From Thunnus maccoyii (taxonomy: Eukaryota > Chordata > Actinopteri > Scombriformes > Scombridae), in the NCBI RefSeq assembly GCF_910596095.1, contig NC_056539.1, positions 23,551,001-23,615,000 on the forward strand: DNA of 64,000 nucleotides. The letters are read 5' to 3'. This document shows, in pieces, positions 1 to 12,940 of this stretch; the stretch's first letter is position 1; every line of letters begins with the position of its first letter. The position numbers and the translations under genes are program-made. The notes beneath the pieces are model-generated. The model did not search any database. It worked only from the letters and a program-made list of their open reading frames with translations, and had not been told where the DNA came from.

Positions 1-639
1 GCACAAGTACAACAACAACAAGGCAAACTTTGCTAGTTTGTTCTCATTTGGTTTAAAGAAAAGCTGCATTTCTAAATGAAAAATGAGCAAACAGACTTGT
101 AGTAACTGGATGAACATTTCTGTGAGATCCTCACGGATCAAAAGATATTTTGTTAAAAGTTAGTTTTTATATGTATCTCTTTCATATGTTATTCAATTCA
201 ATCAATAGGTAAATCAGTATAGTCTTTACCCTGAGGGAGTTTCCTTTCCGGCATTTAACCAATTCACTCTTGTTTAGTTTAACAACTTTAGTTTTGGTCA
301 CAAGGCTTCATGTTGTGATTGGTCATGTGTGAAATGAAACTGTAGCCACTCACAGAGAGGCTGTCACACTTGGTTTTAAAATGTGTCTCGGTGATCTGAA
401 CACACGTAGACAGTCGAGACACGTCACCGTTCACGCCTGTGTCTATCATGCGTCTCCAGGGTGTGAGCTGACCACTTGTGTTCAGATTTCGTTACCGCCT
501 ACGTCACTTCCACAAGGAATTGAAAGAAACCTTCACACAGTTATTACGTCAGTCTGTCACCAGACAAGCGCAAGATTTGTTTCACACAGGCTAGCTAAGA
601 AAACAAATATGTTTCAATAATTAATATACATGTACGGGC

Positions 640-920
640 TATTTCAACTGTTGAGATTGACAGGACAAAGTCATTTGGCGTTGGCGCGCTGTCACCAAAA
701 CAACCACCACGTCATTGATGACGTATTTTCCTGTTACGTCCTTGTCAGGGACACATCAGGACACACATTTACACTGCAAAAGATATGTTGTCATATGTGT
801 CCCAGACCACCTCAGCAAATGGTTTGAGTGATCGGATCACAGTGCGTCTTGGTGGTCGTTTACACTTGTATTTATCGCTGTCCACTTGTGATCCAATCAT
901 CCAAGATCCAAGTTTTAGAC
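640..920. repeat. Probable old inverted/direct-repeat element
   Basis: GAGTGATCGGATCACAGTGC (826-845) and CACTTGTGATCCAATCATCC (883-902) are partly inverted copies around a short spacer. Phrases such as GGTCGTTTACACTTGTA recall a fish repeat with iterated GATCGGATCAC units. Ends are not clear. The remainder of 1-3600 shows no gene. Confidence 0.4.
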
Positions 921-1397
921 ATGAAACAAACTTGTATAGACAATGTCTTGATATTAATCAAACTTGTTTCTTTGAAGAAATGCCCCTTTAACCACATTAT
1001 CCTGAAAGATTTGTATTCTTCTACCCAGTTAGTGTTCACTATTTTGCTATTAGAGCTATCAGAAAATAACACATGACAGTTAGATTTAAGATACTGTAGT
1101 TGTACTCTTTAAGCATGTTTTACAGCCGGATCTGTATATATTTAAAGTTTTACAAGGTGCCTTTTCATGAGTTAATATCAAACACTCTCCCGCATGCTCC
1201 GACCTCTGCTAGTACACATACACAGAGGCTTAAAGGAAAGCACTAATTCAACTTACAGCAGCTTAGCTTGGCCCCTGATAACCCCTTAACCAAACAAAAG
1301 GCCTATCCATGCACAATGAGTCTCGCTGTGACGGATGTGGGTTAAAGTTACCTTATGCTCACATTCAAAAAGCTGAATTAAGTTGAACCTCACTGGC

Positions 1398-1423
1398 AAA
1401 AAAAAAAAAAAAAAAAAAAAAAA
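1398..1423 (+). repeat. Poly(A) tract
   Basis: 26 consecutive A. Similar homopolymers occur at 49549-49576, 50520-50543 and 53119-53136. None has the features of a processed pseudogene tail that I could support. Confidence 0.9.
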
Positions 1424-3596
1424 TTGCGTAACAGAAATCCTTCCCTGTCCTGACAACTTAACTCCTTGGAGCAAGACAAAATGTTGCTTTGAAGAACACA
1501 AGGACAAAATGTTTTGTCATTCAGGAGGAATTCCTGTACAACCATGTGATGAGCAAATAGTTTTTAGAAGCAGCAGTGAATACCTCCTCTGTGGGGTTTT
1601 TTTCCTGCGTTTGGAGGCTGTTATCGGAAACCTTGTTTGCAGGCTCTGATTGTTTATTTTGTCCTCCCCCTTTTTTCTTGGAGACCTTCACATGACAGTG
1701 CTGTTGGTATGACAGACAAAGCAGGCCACGAATTCCTCAGGAGCGCTGCCCACTGCCAAGGCAATGGATGAGTTATGCAGTATATTATGTTTAGGTTTGT
1801 AAAACAGAAGCCGTATGTACATGTTACAGTGCTTTTTGTTGATACTGTAAATCATTCACAGTCTTGCATAAAGAGACATTACACTGATTTTACACATGAG
1901 GGTCAGTGGTCTGTGAAAACAGCAACCCTGTCTCCTGTAATTGACTTTCATATTATAACAATTTTCAACAGCAAATATGTTTTGAACGGAAGTGTAATTA
2001 CGTTTTTATCAACATAAAGAGGAAACATTGCTAATTAACATGTCAGGCAAGTCGCAAGATGTTGATACTGAACATATCTGTAAAAGGTTCCCTGACAATG
2101 TTTTTCATTTGCTTGCCTACAAAACTGCCACTCGTACAAACTAAAGCATGATGAAGCTTTTTTGTGGTTATGTTTCGGCGACTCAAAGTACTTGATTATA
2201 GTTTTGGAAAGAACATAATCTTGGTATAATACTGAAAAAGTCCACAATGACTTGAGCCACAACAAAGAACATGTTAACTTTATTATCATTTAACCGAAAC
2301 CAATCTTCCACTAACCTTAACCAAAGTGCTTTTGTTTCCTAAACCGAACAACAACAAGCAGGACTCAGGATGTGAACCCGGTCTCCGGTGACAGAGTCCT
2401 TGCTTTGCTTTGAGCGCCCACCATCCGCCCCGACCACCAAGTAGCACCTCCTTCACTGTAAAAAAAACAGAATCTGGGCAGCGATTTCCCATCAAAATGT
2501 TTGTAAAACAAATAAGTAGTATATAAATGTCATTTCTAGGAGACATGCAGGGTTGGGAAACAGTGTCCCTGATGATGTCATCTGGGTAATTTTGGCGTGG
2601 GCTTTAACACACCAAATGTTTACCAGAAAGCTGCGTTACAAACAGAGACTGTATACAAACTGTTGACAAGTGGTCTGAGTAACTCCATCACCAGACAAAA
2701 ACATCAATTTTGGATGAAAAACTCTGGATTATATTCAAAATCAACATTTTCTTTTTTTTTTAACATCCAATGGCAACATTTTAAAATGTTTTGCTTTCTG
2801 CAATATCTAGAAATGGTATGATTAAGGTTAGAGGAAGACTGTGATGTTGGGAAATAAAATATTGCTAAGGGAAGGTTAGGGTCAGACAACCAAAACACTT
2901 CATCACTGATTGCAGGTCAAACTCTGGTCTACTTCATGAAAGCTGGACATGCTACTCGTCCATTCACCAACCCAACCTCCACACTTTGCTACATACAGGA
3001 CACTACTTACTGTGTTGTTACTGAACGTTGGCATTGGATATAAATATTGAAGTGAAGAATCATCCAATATGAATGTCACTCCAGGGGATACTGGCTGGTT
3101 AGAAAAGACATGAACTAAAAGTCAGGATATCTTGACCTTTGCTTCATCAATTATGACCTCTTCTTTTTGTAATCTGTCTCTTTGCGAGTCCAACAACTTT
3201 ATGAAAATAAAACACCAAATCACTTTTTTTTTTTAAAGACCGATCCCCTTTCATCAATAATCCAACAGCTCATCACGATCGCTTGCATGCGTCCTTCACA
3301 CAGAGCTGTGAGTGTGTGCAGCAGGTGTGAAAAGGAGCCGGTGGCGTATCATATAACCTTTTGACAAGTTCCTCAACAACAACAGGCCCTCCCTGTTATT
3401 ATTGGGTCAACAAAGTCGGAGGAAGTCTTAAGGATTAGTGTGGAGTGGAGAACATGAGTGCGAGTGCCATGCGCTCAGTGTGTCGACCTGAGGCCCCCCT
3501 CTTTGTCTTATGGCAGTGTTGGGGTTAACTCCCCCCTGCTCCCTCGCTGGCCCGGGGTCAGAGGGGGAAACAGGCAGCCAGTCAGGCAGCCAGGCA

Positions 3597-3603
<7 letters not shown>

Positions 3604-3637
<34 letters not shown>

Positions 3638-3646
3638 TGTGTGTGT
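3604..3646 (+). repeat. (GT)n microsatellite upstream of the nr2f6 promoter cluster
   Basis: About 21 GT units with one AT interruption. It lies about 40 bp before the CArG box. Confidence 0.95.
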
Positions 3647-3682
3647 GGCTGTAGCCCACTCTGTGCTCTTTGACTCTGCTGG

Positions 3683-3712
3683 CCTTATAAGGCATCCAGT
3701 ACCATGGCAACC
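3683..3712 (+). promoter_or_regulatory. CArG box/TATA plus RFX X-box-like motif, probable nr2f6 promoter
   Basis: CCTTATAAGG at 3683-3692 is a perfect palindromic CArG box (the SRF consensus) and also contains a TATA-like TTATAA. Seven bases downstream, AGTACCATGGCAAC (3699-3712) matches 12 of 14 positions of the RFX X-box consensus GTTRCCATGGYAAC. A (GT)n tract lies 40 bp upstream. Position relative to nr2f6 suggests its distal or core promoter. Seen: the motifs. Inferred: that they act on nr2f6. Confidence 0.45.
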
Positions 3713-3714
3713 GC

Positions 3715-5390
3715 AGGGCTTGAATAGCAGTGTCAAATCCCTCAGCACACAGACACACGCTCACTCTCCCTAAAGGAGGGAGCGAGGCAGAAACACAGAG
3801 AGGGATTGAGAGGAGGCTATCTCTGGGCTGCTCTACACAGCAGCGTCTGGCTTTCACTGAAGGTCCGTGACCGTGTTTTTCCTGCTTGTTTGCCTAATTT
3901 ATTCCTGTCGGGGCCAGCCGAAAGAAAGGCGGAAAGAAAAAAGAGGAACGGGGCAGAATAGTAAAGAGTGCAACAGTACACCCTGACTCGCTGACAGGGA
4001 ATGCAGAGAGGTTCTGGCCTCTGGTTGTTACTGCTGGATGGACAAGCACTGACAAAACAAGAGGAGGAAGAGAGAGACAACACTTTGTGGAGCTTTCAGA
4101 GAGGAGGTGCAACTGCAACTTAAAGGCCAAGAGACACTGGAGATTTCTCAACTCTGCTTTTGTTTTTTTTTCTGTGACATTTGAGCCTCTGACACCACAG
4201 AGGAGTTGGAGGAACCTCAAGAAAACATAATTTAACCGCAGACGACAGACCAGGAGGACTTCTTTGATGAAACTTTGTTGCTGTAGAAACCACAGAGGCA
4301 TTTTCTAGGAGTGAAAGGAGTGCATTGTCTTTCTCACTACTCTCTTGTTTTAATATTGAGCCTGAAATCCGTTTCAGCATTCTCTGGATCTCTTTTTGGT
4401 TATTTTTAGAGAACAGATACTTAATTGTGTGTAAGGTTTGGTGGTCATCTCCTGCCAAAATACCAAAAGAAAGAACAAAATCCAATTTTCCAAAAACTGT
4501 CCAAAGGTCTTTGCTTTTGGCATGTGTGAATGAGCATTTGCAGGGAAAACTATAAGCTGATTTTTCCTTCTCATCACTATCACCTCTGCTTCTGTAACAG
4601 CCCCGACAAGTCAAGAGTGAGTCTGGACTAGAACTGCCTCAGATCAGCAGATAACACCTCTGCACGGCAGGAACTGGTTGGACTAGTTCATAAGTTGGAG
4701 GAGAGGGCAGGGCAGTTTAACCCTGCCTGAAGGAGAGCTGTGTTTTATTTTCCTCCCACTTGTCCTTTTGGGAGAAAGCAGTGCGCTGAGAGAGCGGAGA
4801 GAGAGACTGAGCTGCTTTTTTATTTGGAGAGCGACTGTTTTGTCCCTCGTCACTATGCTTAGGGATAGGTGAGGTGTTTTTTTTTTTCCTTCGTTCACGG
4901 GGGGGGGGAGAGAAAGTGAGAGGGAGGTAGAAAGAGAGAGGGAGTCAAAGTGTAATTTATTGTTTCCTGTGAAAGAGCAGGCTGCACCCTTTTTCTCCTG
5001 CCTGAACTCTGAACCACTCAATGTGTGTGTCTGAAGTTTTCTCAGACCTCGGGAGCCATTGATCGGAGGTCAGGGCAGAAAACACAGAGGTGAAAGACAA
5101 GAACAGAGCGAGCAGAGGGATTAAAGAAGAGAGAAAACAGCACTGGGAAGGACCTCCAGGTCATTCCAAACAGACGGCAAGGGAGGAAAGGTCAACACGG
5201 GGGAGTCCGAGACAACTTTTCATCACACTTTTAAATCTTCTTGGACAAAACCTGCTTTGAATTTCAACCTGGAGTCACTGTGTTTTAGCCTGGAATCAAT
5301 TTTTAGACTTTTAGGGTAGAAGGGTTGAAAGCCGGGGGACGGGGCGGGTCTGTGTATGATCCACTCACAGGGCTGCGTGTCTCAGAGAAT
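3715..5390 (+). other. nr2f6: Probable long 5' UTR of nr2f6
   Basis: About 1.7 kb between a TATA/CArG-like element near 3685 and the start codon has no coding exon on the + strand. It is purine-rich (GA-rich runs near 4790-4960 and 5090-5150) and contains several short upstream ATGs. A CT-rich acceptor-like site ending AACAG near 4600 means part of it could be spliced out. The extent is inferred only from the promoter-like cluster and the lack of anything else; a transcription start site nearer the ATG is possible. Confidence 0.4.
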
Positions 5391-5403
5391 ATGGCCATGG
5401 TGA
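5356..5403 (+). other. Upstream ORF overlapping the nr2f6 start codon
   Basis: ATG at 5356 opens a 15-codon frame (peptide [15 protein letters not shown]) whose TGA at 5401-5403 falls inside codons 4-5 of nr2f6, in a different frame. Its start context is weak (T at -3), whereas the main ATG 5391 is strong, so leaky scanning would be expected. Overlapping uORFs usually lower main-ORF translation. No evidence of translation is available. Confidence 0.5.
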
Positions 5404-8400
5404 GCGGGGGATGGGGCAACCCCAACGGGGACAGTAATGGACTGGGGGAGAAGGCTTACCTGAGGAGGGAGGAAGAGGAGGGCTCACCTCAGGCTGGAAG
5501 CAGCGATGTGGACGTAGGGGACGAGGACAAGGCCTGCGTGGTGGACTGTGTGGTGTGCGGGGACAAGTCCAGTGGGAAGCACTACGGCGTGTTCACCTGC
5601 GAGGGCTGTAAGAGCTTCTTCAAAAGGAGCATCAGAAGGAATCTCAACTACTCCTGCAGGTAGGGGCCGGCTGGGAGATTCAGGATTACAGTCTGAAGGA
5701 TAAACGTAGAGTTTAAAGAAGCATTTTATTTATTTTGTTCATTTGTTTAGTTGTTTTTTTTTTTTATAAATGTGGTCCACAAATCCTCATCTGGGCTTTG
5801 TGATTTATAGAAGTGAGCAAACATGAAGTGTGTGTAGCTATTCACATTCATGAAGGAGATAACTGAGTAGTCCATTTCTCATTCCTGAATGATATGTTCA
5901 AACCTTGGATATATCTTACAAACAGCCCTGGAAAAAAAAAAAAAACGTAAGCCATGAAGGTCAGTCATGTGAAGATGGATTGCCTCAGAAGGTCAACATT
6001 CCCATTATTCTCCACCACAGGAACACAACATTGCAACTCAATTCTCTGCTCTTGCACAGGGCGCTCTCAGCTACTGAATATAGTTATTTCTTCCTCCCAT
6101 ATTAATGCATTAACTCTGAATACAAGGTGTCTTTTTAGTCACTTCCAGGGCTGAAAAGAGCTCTCTTTGAAATGTTGGCAGACCTCGTCTTGCTGTAAAA
6201 GGCAACACAAGGGTGTGTAGGGCTGATGATTTACAAAGGTCACAGCCTTGATAGCTTTTCAGCCATGCCAGCTCACACAGTTCACTCATCATATAGGGGT
6301 CAGTGGGAGGGAGAGGGAGGAAGAATGGAGGGGGGAGATAAACATGTAAATGCAACCCACACCTCCTTATTAGACTCTCACTTTATGTTAAAAGGTTTTT
6401 GGAGACTTTTCTGGTTACTTTCATGACATATAAGTGCATATGAAGTATTTTTTGCTTTTCACCTGAAGTGTTTGTTTCTTATTGCAGATCAAATCGAGAG
6501 TGCCAAATTGACCAGCATCACCGCAACCAGTGCCAATACTGTCGTCTGAAGAAATGTTTCCGTGTTGGAATGCGCAAAGAAGGTAAAAAAAAAGTCAAGA
6601 TGATTTTTGTAGGACTAGTGGACACACAAATGAGTTTTCCACTGCAAGAGGTGAAACATCTAAGAAGTATATTTAGATTAATCCTTTCACATGAATATAT
6701 GAGGTTATTGTTCTACATTTCCTTTATTTAAAGCTGCGCTAATTGATATTTTTATATTAACAATTAAATTCAATGTTATTATTAAATGTGCTTATTATGT
6801 GTAAGGTGAAAGTTTCTCAAAATGACAAATCCACAGACAATTATCACCAAGTTTTGTGGCTCCCCCTCAGCTCCATGGAGAATTTTAGCTTGTTTCAGAT
6901 CTTTGTTTTTGTTCTACGGCCTGTTACTTTACCGTTTTGGTTAACTCACCGATCTCATTTGCATTGTTTCCAGCTACAACAGGTAGCAGCAGGTAGGTTT
7001 TTTCAGTGAAAAAGCTATGACAAACACCAGTAACAGCTGGTGAACGTCGTGGGGGATTTAGTAGCTAAAGAGACAGATGTTTTGCGTATACTCTGGGGGA
7101 GACCAAAACAGAGCTAAATGAAGACTCACATTCATTAGGTGGACAAAGTGTAAACGTACTACAAGTAAAAGTTCTACATTCAAAATTTTACTACGGGAAA
7201 AGTACATATAATCATCAAAATGTACTTAAGTGATACAAGTAAAAGTACTTGCTTTGCAGTTTCATTCATTATTATTACATGTTCCATGTATTATTAAATT
7301 TAACCTTGTAGCTGGTCGAGCTGGAGCTAATTGAACTATTTTATATACTGTTGGATAGTATAATCTGTAATAATGCATAATATTTTAGAAGCTTATTATA
7401 CCGTATGTTTTCAATGTATAATCTTAATCTGCAACATTACTATTAACTATAGCAGTCAAATAAAGCAGTGCAGTAAGAAGTATAAGATTTCCAACTGAAA
7501 TGTGGCGTAGAAGCATAAAGTAGGAAAACTGGTAATACATGAGTATGAACAACCTCAAAATTGCACTTAAGTACACTATCTGAGCAAATGTACCAACAAA
7601 CAGACTGATTCATGCGCATACACCCTGCATGAAGCGATCCCACACAAGCACAAATACTTGAGAAATGGGTGATTCTCAGAGAAAACGCCTACTTCTAAAG
7701 AGGCAGCCACTGACATTTGCCAGCAATCCAAGCACAATATTTATACTGTCAACTAGAGCATGTTTTCACCCTGGTGCTCGACTCCCTGCAGCTGTTGAAC
7801 TTCAGGGACGAGAGGGCAACTGGAGGCAACTGTGCTGATTCGCATAACAGGAAAAAACAAGTTGTGCTCCATCTTCTGTTCTGTCAAAACACGAGTTGTC
7901 TGTCTCTATAGTGATAATGACATAAAACGAGTTAATTACAGTTTGTAATTTTCATTACTTCAGCATGGAAAACTCTGATTCCCCTTTCACCTTGTGTATT
8001 CTTTTCATTACAAGAACTAAACCCTCATTATCACATCACAAACTGTTTAAATTTACTGTCATATCAAAGTCTGTTGACAGAAACCCATCTGTAATTGTAT
8101 TTTAGTAGCCTTTACTAGACATACAACCCCACTTGTATTTCAGTCTGTGTCAGTGGACACCACCATACATAATGTGCAGTGAGGTGACACTGTGCCAGAG
8201 GTTATATTGGGCCTGGTTATTAATGAACCATGCTGACCGTGGCTGTGATGCGGGTCGCACTGTTTCCACATTACCTGGAAATATCTGGTTCCACCTTTAA
8301 CCCAGTGGGGGAGGCAGGCACTCAGACTGCTTTAAGTGAGATTTTGGCACTTGAAACTTTATTGACTGCAATTTAAAACAGCCTGCAGTGCTCATTTAAC

Positions 8401-11400
8401 ATTTGGAACAGAGAGGGCAATAGTGCATTAACCTTACATAGAGCACTCACATTAGGACATTGACGTTGGATTTTAATCACTCAGGTCAGCAGTAGTCTCA
8501 CTATTGGTGCACTTAACTTATGATTATGGTGGTAAAATGTTGGTGATTAAAGCAACTGTATTTATCAGTTGGCTTGTTTTGCTCAGAGATCTATTTGGAC
8601 ATTTTGTTCCCTAAGTGTTTAAATGAGAATGAGTAAAAGTCTTTCTGTTATAATATTTTAGAAATGTAAATCCAATTTCCACAACCTTAAAACACTATTC
8701 AAACCCACTATCAGCTGTAATTTACTGAGTCTTTGAGTAAAAAGCGTAAATAGAGCCTCCAGACCAAGGCTACATACTGAGGTCTTTGTTAAATACATTC
8801 AAACATTTTAAAAGCATGTAGTCTAGGATAACAAAGGGATACATTTGCTGTCATTCAAGTATAAAAGAGTTAATGAAAAAAGGCAGTTGCTTGTTCAATG
8901 GCCCATGGCCCAATTTTACGCCAAATTTCAAATCCTGCCACCAAACATAGAAACATGACCAAAAACACCTCTGGTGAAGGTCAAAATTTAATAGAACGCC
9001 TGAATTTCAATAAATAACAATTTACACATAATACAGGGTGAAGTCAAGTTTTCAGTCATTTTCAATTTTTTTAATAAGGTCAATAATTTTAGAGAGAGAA
9101 GACTTTATTGATTTTTTTTTTGTTTTTATTTATTGATTTATTTGCAGTCTTTAATAGTGCAAACAGACTAACGTTCTCAAGGGTCAAAAAGAGCATGTTT
9201 CTAGTCAATAAATTTACATAATCTAAACAATCCAACTTCAACTAGTTAAAATCTTAGCCAACGATGCTGATATCCTCTAAAAATGAAACATATTTTCTTG
9301 AGTGAATGTTAAAAAGAGAACTGTAGTAACTGCACTTCTACTTGAGTAGAACATTACAAGAAAATTGCTTTTCCAGCAGATGAAAAACACAGTTTAGGTC
9401 AACATCTGTTCATAGATTCACACATCAAACATCTCTCCTGCTTCTGACAATCCTTTTCTCGTTTGCAAGCAGCAATATACTGTTTCTCAGTCACTGATTC
9501 TCACTGTGTTGTCTCTCTTCCCTCCACAGCTGTCCAGCGGGGCCGGATCCCTCCATCTCACTCAGGTATCAGTCCCAACTCCCTGGCAGGTGGGGTTGGA
9601 GGACCAGGTCCGGGTCACGTTGGGGCAGACTATTTCAACGGGCAACCGGTGTCAGAGCTCATCACCCAGCTCCTCCGGGCTGAGCCGTACCCCAGCAGCC
9701 GTTATGGGGCCCCATACAGCCAGGCACAGATGCAGGCATCTGCGAGCGGAGCCTCCGTCATGGGCATCGACAGCATCTGTGAGCTAGCTGCCCGGCTCCT
9801 CTTCAGCACCATCGAGTGGGCCAGAAACATCCCATACTTCCCAGAGCTACCAGTCTCAGAACAGGTCAGTATAAGAGTTTTTTGCCACAGCAGTTTACAA
9901 TTAAAGCAAAGTAAATTTTAAAAGTCAGGTTCAAATACAAAAGCTAAGGAAACACCAAGTAATAATTTAATGTAAAATCACTTTGTTTGTGGTTATTTTT
10001 AGTGAAACCACAAAGTACAACTCTAATCTCATATATACAGTAGTTGAGACTCCATACATTCACCCTGGTGTCAGTAAAATACAAACAAGTTTCCTAAACA
10101 TCATATATTTTGCCTTCCTTGTCTTTTGTTTACCTTTCATTTAAACATGGACTATTGATTCATGACTGAAATCAAAGTGCAAAGTCCCCCAATGCACAGC
10201 AGCTTGGAATGAAAAACAAAATTTCCTTAACTCAGTGACTCAGAGGGGTTGTAAAACAATTAAAGAGATTATAGATAAAATAATAAATATTCTTTGCTAC
10301 ACAAAATTACAGAATGTCTGTTTTTTTTTCTCCAACGTTTCACAATTACTTTTTTGGGGGGTCAAATTGTGCATACTTTCAGATTCAATTCTCTAAAAAT
10401 TATGCAAATTAAATACTGTTGGAAGAAGCACTTTTATTCAAGAACTTTTAAATAAAAGTCGCAATACCACAATGTAAAATTATTCTTGCATCAAGAATTT
10501 TACTTGAGTGAAAGTACATAAGCATTAGCATCAAAATATACCTCTAGTACCAAAAGTAAAAGTACTCAGTGTGCAGAATATAACCTGCACCTTGACACAC
10601 AATCCAAGTTTTTACTTTGTGTTAACAGTGTCATAGCTCTTGTCAGTCAGATTTATTTGTCTGTTTAATATCTCTTTAAATTATTCTTGTGTTAATATGT
10701 AAGCATCACTTTATTGATGCAGCTGGTAAAGGTGCAGCTTATTTGAACTACTTTATATACTGCTTTATCTATAATTAATACATGATCATTTATTTGCTGA
10801 TTATATTTTGTATTCTGTAATTTGGTGGCGATTAAGTATAAAGTAGCATAAGATGGAAATAATCAAGTAAAGTACCTCAAAATTGTACATAAGGAAAGTA
10901 TTTGATTAAATGTAGTTTGTTACTTTCCAAAGCTCATGTCCTAACAAAAGCCATAACCAGTGATGAGGGGTCACAAGTTAGGATATAAAGATATTAATTT
11001 CCTAATTAACAACATACCTGTTCACCCTGCAGGTGGCGCTGCTGAGGCTCAGCTGGAGTGAGCTTTTCATCCTGAACGCAGCTCAGTCTGCCTTGCCTCT
11101 TCACATGGCTCCTCTGCTCGCAGCGGCCGGGTTTCATTCGTCACCCATGTCTGCAGAGCGCGTGGTGTCCTTCATGGACCAGGTCAGGGTTTTCCAAGAC
11201 CAGGTGGACAAACTCAACAGGCTGCAGGTGGACTCAGCCGAGTACAGCTGCCTCAAAGCCATTGCACTCTTTTCACCTGGTAAGTCTGGCTGTTTCTTAC
11301 AAGGTTATCTGAGTGATGACACCCACTGTAACTGGATATCTTTACTGTAAACTGACCCCAAGTGTCTTTATAGAAAAACACGTACCTTGTTTGTCAGCAA

Positions 11401-12478
11401 TTAGACAGGGTTTAAGTTTCAGGGTCTGTAGTGCCTTTGAGCAAGACATAGATTACATACAATTTCCTTTATGGAACCAAAAACACAAGTAAAACATGCA
11501 TTTACAATTTAGATCTACATAGGAACACAAAGTGTGAAATGGCCAAAACTGCAGGAACGCATTGATCTGATCTGTAGGATGGATATCAGAGACCCATACT
11601 TACCTTGTTAAGTGGATCAGGTATCAGGCAGATGTGACCGATCCACATTAAATACAGTTTCGTCAGCAATGTCACTATAAAATTATGTTACATTCATTCA
11701 GTCATGGCGAGCCTCATGTTATCTAACATAAACATGATCCCAGCGGTTCCACGCAGTGACTTATAAAGATTTTAAAGCAACTATAATGAATTTTAGCATC
11801 TTTCAGTTCATTGTTTTGGTTTCCCACCTCAAAACTTTACTTCCGCTGCTTTCATCAGTGTCATCTTCAGCCAAAGCCAGGTGGACAGAAAGATGACAAC
11901 AAATTAATGCTAATGTTGGTCTGTATCCACTGGATGTGTAAATAAATAACTACTAACAAGTTTATCATGTCAACTTAAAAGATGATAGTCAGTGTTGTGT
12001 TCATAACTTGTTTCAGTTTCCCCCAAGTGACCACAAAATCAGTTGTTTCAAGTATAAATTTGGGAAAAAGAGAACACTGGTACTCAGTAGTGGCAGATAC
12101 CATGATACCATATTGTGGTAGTGGAATCTGAGTTAGGAGATGGTGCATCCTTGAAAAACAGAACAATTAAATGGTGATGACATCCTGTTTCTGCCACTCA
12201 CAGATGCATGTGGTCTGACCGACCCAGCCCATGTGGAGTCCCTGCAGGAGAAGGCCCAGGTGGCCCTGACGGAGTACGAGAGGTTGCAGTATCCCAACCA
12301 GCCTCAGCGCTTCGGCCGCTTGCTGCTGCGCCTCCCCGCTCTGCGCGCTGTGCCAGCCAACCTCATCTCCCAGCTCTTCTTCATGCGGCTGGTGGGCAAG
12401 ACACCCATCGAGACGCTGATCCGAGACATGCAGCTATCAGGGAGCTCCATCAGCTGGCCCTATGTACCGGGACAGTGA
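5391..12478 (+). CDS. nr2f6: NR2F6 (COUP-TF-like orphan nuclear receptor), 5 exons, 406 aa
   Basis: Coding exons are 5391-5659, 6488-6582, 9530-9864, 11033-11279 and 12204-12478; they sum to 1221 nt (406 codons plus TGA) and every junction keeps frame with GT..AG introns. The family is a nuclear repressor that binds direct repeats of AGGTCA as a dimer. The two zinc fingers of the DNA-binding domain are visible: Cys53/56/70/73 with P-box EGCKS, then Cys89/95/105/108, followed by the basic stretch [13 protein letters not shown]. The ligand-binding domain runs from about residue 163 ([17 protein letters not shown]) to the end, including [20 protein letters not shown] and a C-terminal helix ending WPYVPGQ. 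The N-terminus [11 protein letters not shown] resembles human NR2F6 (MAMVTGGWGGP) rather than NR2F1 or NR2F2, and total length is close to the human 404. ATG 5391 is the first in-frame AUG, with A at -3 and G at +4. Teleosts can carry a and b copies; I cannot say which this is. Confidence 0.97.
6583..9529 (+). other. nr2f6 intron 2 (2.9 kb) containing an AGTACTT-rich repeat
   Basis: Splits the codon for Ala122 just after the DNA-binding domain. About 7137-7640 is a degenerate antisense copy of the dispersed AGTACTTTTACT-rich fish repeat. The rest is AT-rich and shows no coding exon or RNA gene that I can recognise. Introns 3 (9865-11032) and 4 (11280-12203) likewise hold no exon; intron 3 carries another copy of the repeat. 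Confidence 0.7.
7137..7640 (-). repeat. AGTACTTTTACT-rich repeat, antisense copy (nr2f6 intron 2)
   Basis: Antisense markers such as CAAGTAAAAGTACTTG, TATACTGTTGGATAG and CCTCAAAATTGCACTTAAG match the reverse of the pair at 46.4-47.3 kb. Confidence 0.65.
10418..10935 (-). repeat. AGTACTTTTACT-rich repeat, antisense copy (nr2f6 intron 3)
   Basis: Starts near CTGTTGGAAGAAGCAC and ends near GTTACTTTCCAAAG. Internal AAAAGTAAAAGTACTCAG and CCTCAAAATTGTAC are diagnostic of the family. Confidence 0.7.
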
Positions 12479-12940
12479 ACCCCGCTGGCCTTCAGAGTGA
12501 GACGCACCGAGATCAGATTGGGGGAACACAGAGCTCACAAAGATTACTACAAACACAAACTGAATGTCAAAATACAAACTGAGGAGTTTAACTTGTAGAG
12601 GTCAGCTGTTCCCGCATTAGCTCTGTAAAGTTTGGTGGAAATCACACCAAAGCTGCTTTCAGGGAAACAAAATGCACGATTGTCTTTAAACATATATACA
12701 TATATATATATATATATGTTTGCAGCACTTGTCAGTTTTCTCTGAACTCCGTCTGATCTCATTTTGTCTCATTCTGGACAAAAACAGGGCTTTAATGAAA
12801 ATGCAGACTCTGACAAGAGGCCATGTGCCCTTACTACCTCCTCCCATATCACCCCTTATGTGACTCCGTTTGAACCCAGGCTCTGTGTGTTTTCTCTCTG
12901 CTTTATTTTTTAGTCCAAATAAAGCCATAGCCGTAACTAT
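12479..12940 (+). other. nr2f6: nr2f6 3' UTR with poly(A) signal at 12918
   Basis: After the TGA the sequence contains a (TA)n microsatellite at about 12688-12718 and a canonical AATAAA at 12918-12923, giving a predicted end near 12940. A second AATAAA lies near 13116 and others occur further on, so longer forms cannot be excluded. Confidence 0.55.
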
